From Lachnospiraceae bacterium (lineage in GTDB: Bacteria > Bacillota > Clostridia > Lachnospirales > Lachnospiraceae): 64,000 bases of DNA. Where the stretch lies: assembly GCA_009774615.1 (NCBI GenBank), contig VSOC01000010.1, positions 1-64,000 on the forward strand, written 5' to 3'. The translations under genes were made by a program, and so were the position numbers. The first letter of the stretch is position 1. Every line of letters starts with the position of its first letter. The notes under the pieces were generated by a model that saw only the letters and a program-made list of their open reading frames with translations, was not told the DNA's origin and did not search any database. This document shows, piece after piece, positions 61,601 through 64,000 of the stretch.

Positions 61601-62773
61601 ATGGCAATTCGTTTTTGGGAAATCTATGAAGAAACCCACAAGTTCTTTCGTCTGCGCATACTCGCCGGAAAGGGCGGCATGGATCACGTCGTGGGCTGGG
61701 TGCACATGTTGGAGGACGAAACCATCGTCAGCCGCTTCTCCGGCCAGGAACTTGCCGTCACCACCGGCATGAAGGCACAGGAGAAAGACTGGCTCCTTCA
61801 TCTGGTTCAGGCGATGAAACATGCAGACAGCACAGGAATTATTATCAACACGGGAATGTATCTGCACACCGTTCCCCCAGAGGTCATTGCCTGGTGTGAA
61901 AAAAACAGCTTTCCCCTGCTTGTAATGCCATGGGAGATATCCATTCCCCAGCTTATCCAGAACTTCTGCACGCGGATCATGCAGAGGATGCAGAAGGAAA
62001 AGGAACTTTCCTCCTCCTTCCAGGATATTATTAATGGTCATGAGATTTCCGAACAGCTTTTAGCCAAGATCCAGACCCGGTTTGACCCCAAGGGTTCCTT
62101 CCGCATCTTCTGTATCCGCATCAGCTTTGGCGTGGAGGATACCTCTGCCTTTCTCCAGGCCATGCTGAAGCTGGAAAATGTACTTGGTCTTTGGGAAAAA
62201 GGAAAACACATCCGCATTCCCTACCTGGTCATCGAATACGAAGACTGCTATGCATTGACCGTAAATAATTTTCCTTCCGATTCCGGGGACGAACTGGCAC
62301 AGCAAATTTTAAAACAGTTTTCTTATTTTACGGAAAAAAAGATCCTTTTCCTGGGCATAGGCCCGGAAGTCCAGGGAATCCTTCATTTAAAATCCGCCTT
62401 CCGCCGCGCCCAGATTGCCTCCAAGATGGCTATGCAGACCAGGCAGAAGGTCGTCGATTTTAATGAAATGGGCTTCTTTAAAATCCTCTTTGCCTCCGAC
62501 GATACCGCCATTTTAAAAAGCTATGAACAGCAGCTTCTCGGCCCGCTTGACGCCTACGACCAGCTTCACCATTCCGACTACATTCAGACCCTTAGAAGCT
62601 ACATTAAAAATGACCGCAGTCTGGTGGGTGCCGCCAAAGATACCTACACCCACCGGAACACGGTCAACTACCGGATTCAAAATATTAAACGGCTTCTGGG
62701 CAATGATCTGAAAACCGCCGAGGATTTATTCCCTTACCAGGTTGCCTTCTATATCCGGGATATGCATTTATAA
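61601..62773 (+). CDS. PucR-family transcriptional regulator
   Basis: 390 residues. N-terminal PucR domain (about 8-125) with GWVHMLEDETIVSRFSGQELAVTTG, a central region, and a C-terminal HTH (about 335-388: TLRSYIKNDRSLVGAAKDTYTHRNTVNYRIQNIKRLLG). Such regulators control purine catabolism or amino-acid metabolism. No adjacent target operon, so the regulon is unknown. AAAGGAG precedes ATG 61601. Confidence 0.88.
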   Translation: MAIRFWEIYEETHKFFRLRILAGKGGMDHVVGWVHMLEDETIVSRFSGQELAVTTGMKAQEKDWLLHLVQAMKHADSTGIIINTGMYLHTVPPEVIAWCEKNSFPLLVMPWEISIPQLIQNFCTRIMQRMQKEKELSSSFQDIINGHEISEQLLAKIQTRFDPKGSFRIFCIRISFGVEDTSAFLQAMLKLENVLGLWEKGKHIRIPYLVIEYEDCYALTVNNFPSDSGDELAQQILKQFSYFTEKKILFLGIGPEVQGILHLKSAFRRAQIASKMAMQTRQKVVDFNEMGFFKILFASDDTAILKSYEQQLLGPLDAYDQLHHSDYIQTLRSYIKNDRSLVGAAKDTYTHRNTVNYRIQNIKRLLGNDLKTAEDLFPYQVAFYIRDMHL

Positions 62774-62899
62774 ACGAGCCTCCTTTTCCTGCTGTTTTTT
62801 AAAAAACTCGCGCTGCGCATCCTCAACGGACAGCCTTCCCTTCGTCCCCCAGATATCCAGGCGATTAACTCCGGGATTTTCCCCGCTTGCCGTTATCAT
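62768..62899 (-). CDS. Possible short gene or fragment
   Basis: 43 codons, ATG 62899 to TAA 62768-62770, overlapping the pucR-type stop by 6 bp. Sequence NRLDIWGTKGRLSVEDAQ resembles the C-terminal strand of Gfo/Idh/MocA oxidoreductases, so it may be a remnant. No good ribosome site. The upstream DNA (62900-63154) is AT-rich with no gene seen. Confidence 0.25.
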   Translation of the reverse strand: MITASGENPGVNRLDIWGTKGRLSVEDAQREFFKKQQEKEARL

Positions 62900-63154
62900 C
62901 GGTTTGTTTGTCCTGATATGTTTGTTTTTCCTGATATAATACAGGCTATAAAAGCTTTATCGGCAAAAGCACATAAAGAATAATCTGAATTAAGCATCCG
63001 AATTGCCAAAACGTATTTTCATTCCATAAAAAATATGCTATAATGGGAACAATTTGGGCATTTATTTTGCCTTTTATCCATAAATATTCTATCAAAACAA
63101 GCTTGTTTTTCCTGCTGAAAACCAGCGAAAAACTTATTTTACAAGGAGGTTCTT

Positions 63155-63730
63155 ATGGAAAAGAAATTAGCAAGAGAGGACGCATGGGCATTATTAACCG
63201 AATACACGAAAACTCCCGCCCTGCAAAAACACGCACTTATGGTTGAAGCCGTTATGGAGCATTTCGGCCGCCTGGCTGGCGAAGATGAAGAAGTCTGGGG
63301 CGTTGCCGGTCTTCTCCACGATTTGGATTATGAAATGTATCCCGAAGAGCACTGCAAAAAAGCAGAAGAAATTATGCGGGAAAGAGGAATTGACGAAACC
63401 TATATCCGGGCAATGAGCTGCCACGGCTACGGTCTGTGCACCCAGACAAAACCGGAAAACCAGATGGAAAAAACCCTGTTTGCTATCGACGAATTAACCG
63501 GGCTGATTCATGCGGTCTGCATTATGCGCCCGTCAAAGAGCGTGCTGGATCTGGAAGTGAAATCCGTTAAGAAAAAATTTAAAGATAAACGATTTGCCGC
63601 CGGCGTAGACCGCGACGTTATCCGCCAGGGATGTGAAATGCTGGGAATGGAACTGGATGAACTTATTCAGGAAACCATAGAAGGAATGAAAGAGAAGGCG
63701 GAAGCGATTGGGTTGAAGGGGGATTTGTAA
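63155..63730 (+). CDS. HD-domain protein
   Basis: 191 residues. HD-superfamily pattern: His26, HD (55-56) in LLHDLDYE, HCKKAEEIMRERG, and DELTGLIHAVCIMRP. Metal-dependent phosphohydrolase fold, the type found in single-domain HDIG proteins of clostridia; substrate unknown. AAGGAGG precedes ATG 63155. Confidence 0.82.
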   Translation: MEKKLAREDAWALLTEYTKTPALQKHALMVEAVMEHFGRLAGEDEEVWGVAGLLHDLDYEMYPEEHCKKAEEIMRERGIDETYIRAMSCHGYGLCTQTKPENQMEKTLFAIDELTGLIHAVCIMRPSKSVLDLEVKSVKKKFKDKRFAAGVDRDVIRQGCEMLGMELDELIQETIEGMKEKAEAIGLKGDL

Positions 63731-63750
63731 ACCTATACCATAAAGTCCAA

Positions 63751-63780
63751 AGGGGCTAACCATTATCTTTGTTAGCCCCT
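63751..63780. terminator. Bidirectional terminator between HD and LPXTG genes
   Basis: AGGGGCTAAC (63751-63760) pairs perfectly with GTTAGCCCCT (63771-63780). Only weak T tails. Separates convergent genes. Confidence 0.65.
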
Positions 63781-63788
63781 CAATAGCT

Positions 63789-64000
63789 TTATTCTTCCCT
63801 TTCCCTCCGGTTCTCAATCTTTTTCAGACACAAAAGAACGGCTGTACTGATTAAAGACAGAATAAACATCATTCTCCACAAATCCCGTTTAAACGGATCT
63901 CCTGTTTTTGGAAGCATGGAAGATAACGGGACTTCATCCTCCGGAAGATACACAAACTCTTCTGTTTCCGGATTCCACACCTTTATATAGGTACGCGGTA
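63789..64000 (-). CDS. LPXTG cell-wall-anchored surface protein, C-terminal part
   Basis: Only the 3' end is in the window; the frame runs off the right edge without a start. Sorting signal: LPKTG (about 45 residues from the end), hydrophobic segment MMFILSLISTAVLLCL, then basic KKIENRREREE. A sortase would cleave at Thr-Gly and link the protein to peptidoglycan. Nothing can be said of the rest. Confidence 0.8.
   Translation of the reverse strand, partial: PRTYIKVWNPETEEFVYLPEDEVPLSSMLPKTGDPFKRDLWRMMFILSLISTAVLLCLKKIENRREREE

Overview
The window looks like chromosomal DNA of a spore-forming gut Firmicute, most likely family Lachnospiraceae (inference). Evidence: strong AGGAGG ribosome sites; sporulation genes (dpaA/dpaB, a CotS-like protein, yabP, yabQ, a SpoIIE phosphatase); a conserved Firmicute block (mazG, hup, rqcP, yabP, yabQ, divIC, spoIIE, tilS, hpt, ftsH); short-type prolyl-tRNA synthetase, DnaD/DnaI replication proteins, sigma-54, an S-box metK leader and an LPXTG surface protein. 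I cannot fix the genus.

Layout. 1-2.4 kb: remnant of a mobile element (3' end of a tyrosine integrase, direct repeats, an AT-rich secreted-protein gene, an XRE regulator). 2.5-11 kb: luxS, a GH13 debranching-enzyme-like protein that has lost its catalytic residues, an ABC-F ATPase, exoA, metK under a SAM-I riboswitch, murA. 11-19 kb: a large membrane-anchored protein, a PRPP-synthetase paralogue, dnaI, dnaD, a DnaA-box cluster, murC. 19-24 kb: queT with a candidate preQ1 riboswitch, azlCD, a MATE pump, a phosphoesterase fusion, dapA. 24-36.5 kb: dipicolinate synthase, aroK, flavin reductase, CBS pyrophosphatase, nucleotidyltransferase, a CotS-like pseudokinase, rpoN, cca, proS. 36.6-40.3 kb: a carbohydrate cluster (EIIA-Glc, LacI regulator, amylosucrase-like GH13).

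40.4-46 kb is the most interesting part: an RNA-repair island with the ligase RtcB, a soluble slipin and two divergently transcribed WYL-domain proteins. Between rtcB and the slipin gene lies a 70-nt RNA gene that folds as a complete tRNA body in circularly permuted order: T-arm first, D-arm second, acceptor stem closed by a CAG triloop, ends leaving through the anticodon stem. Every tRNA invariant I checked is present. It resembles the tRNA-mimic module of bacterial Y RNAs of the YrlA class.

46-64 kb: PHP phosphatase, tRNA-Tyr, neopullulanase-like GH13, then ftsH to mazG, rpsF-ssb-rpsR, DUF951, a sirtuin, a zinc-ribbon membrane protein, a PucR regulator, an HD protein and the start of a surface-protein gene leaving the window.

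A 26-bp imperfect palindrome built on GTTCACA/TGTGAAC recurs at least a dozen times in intergenic DNA. No CRISPR array, complete insertion sequence or rRNA was seen.
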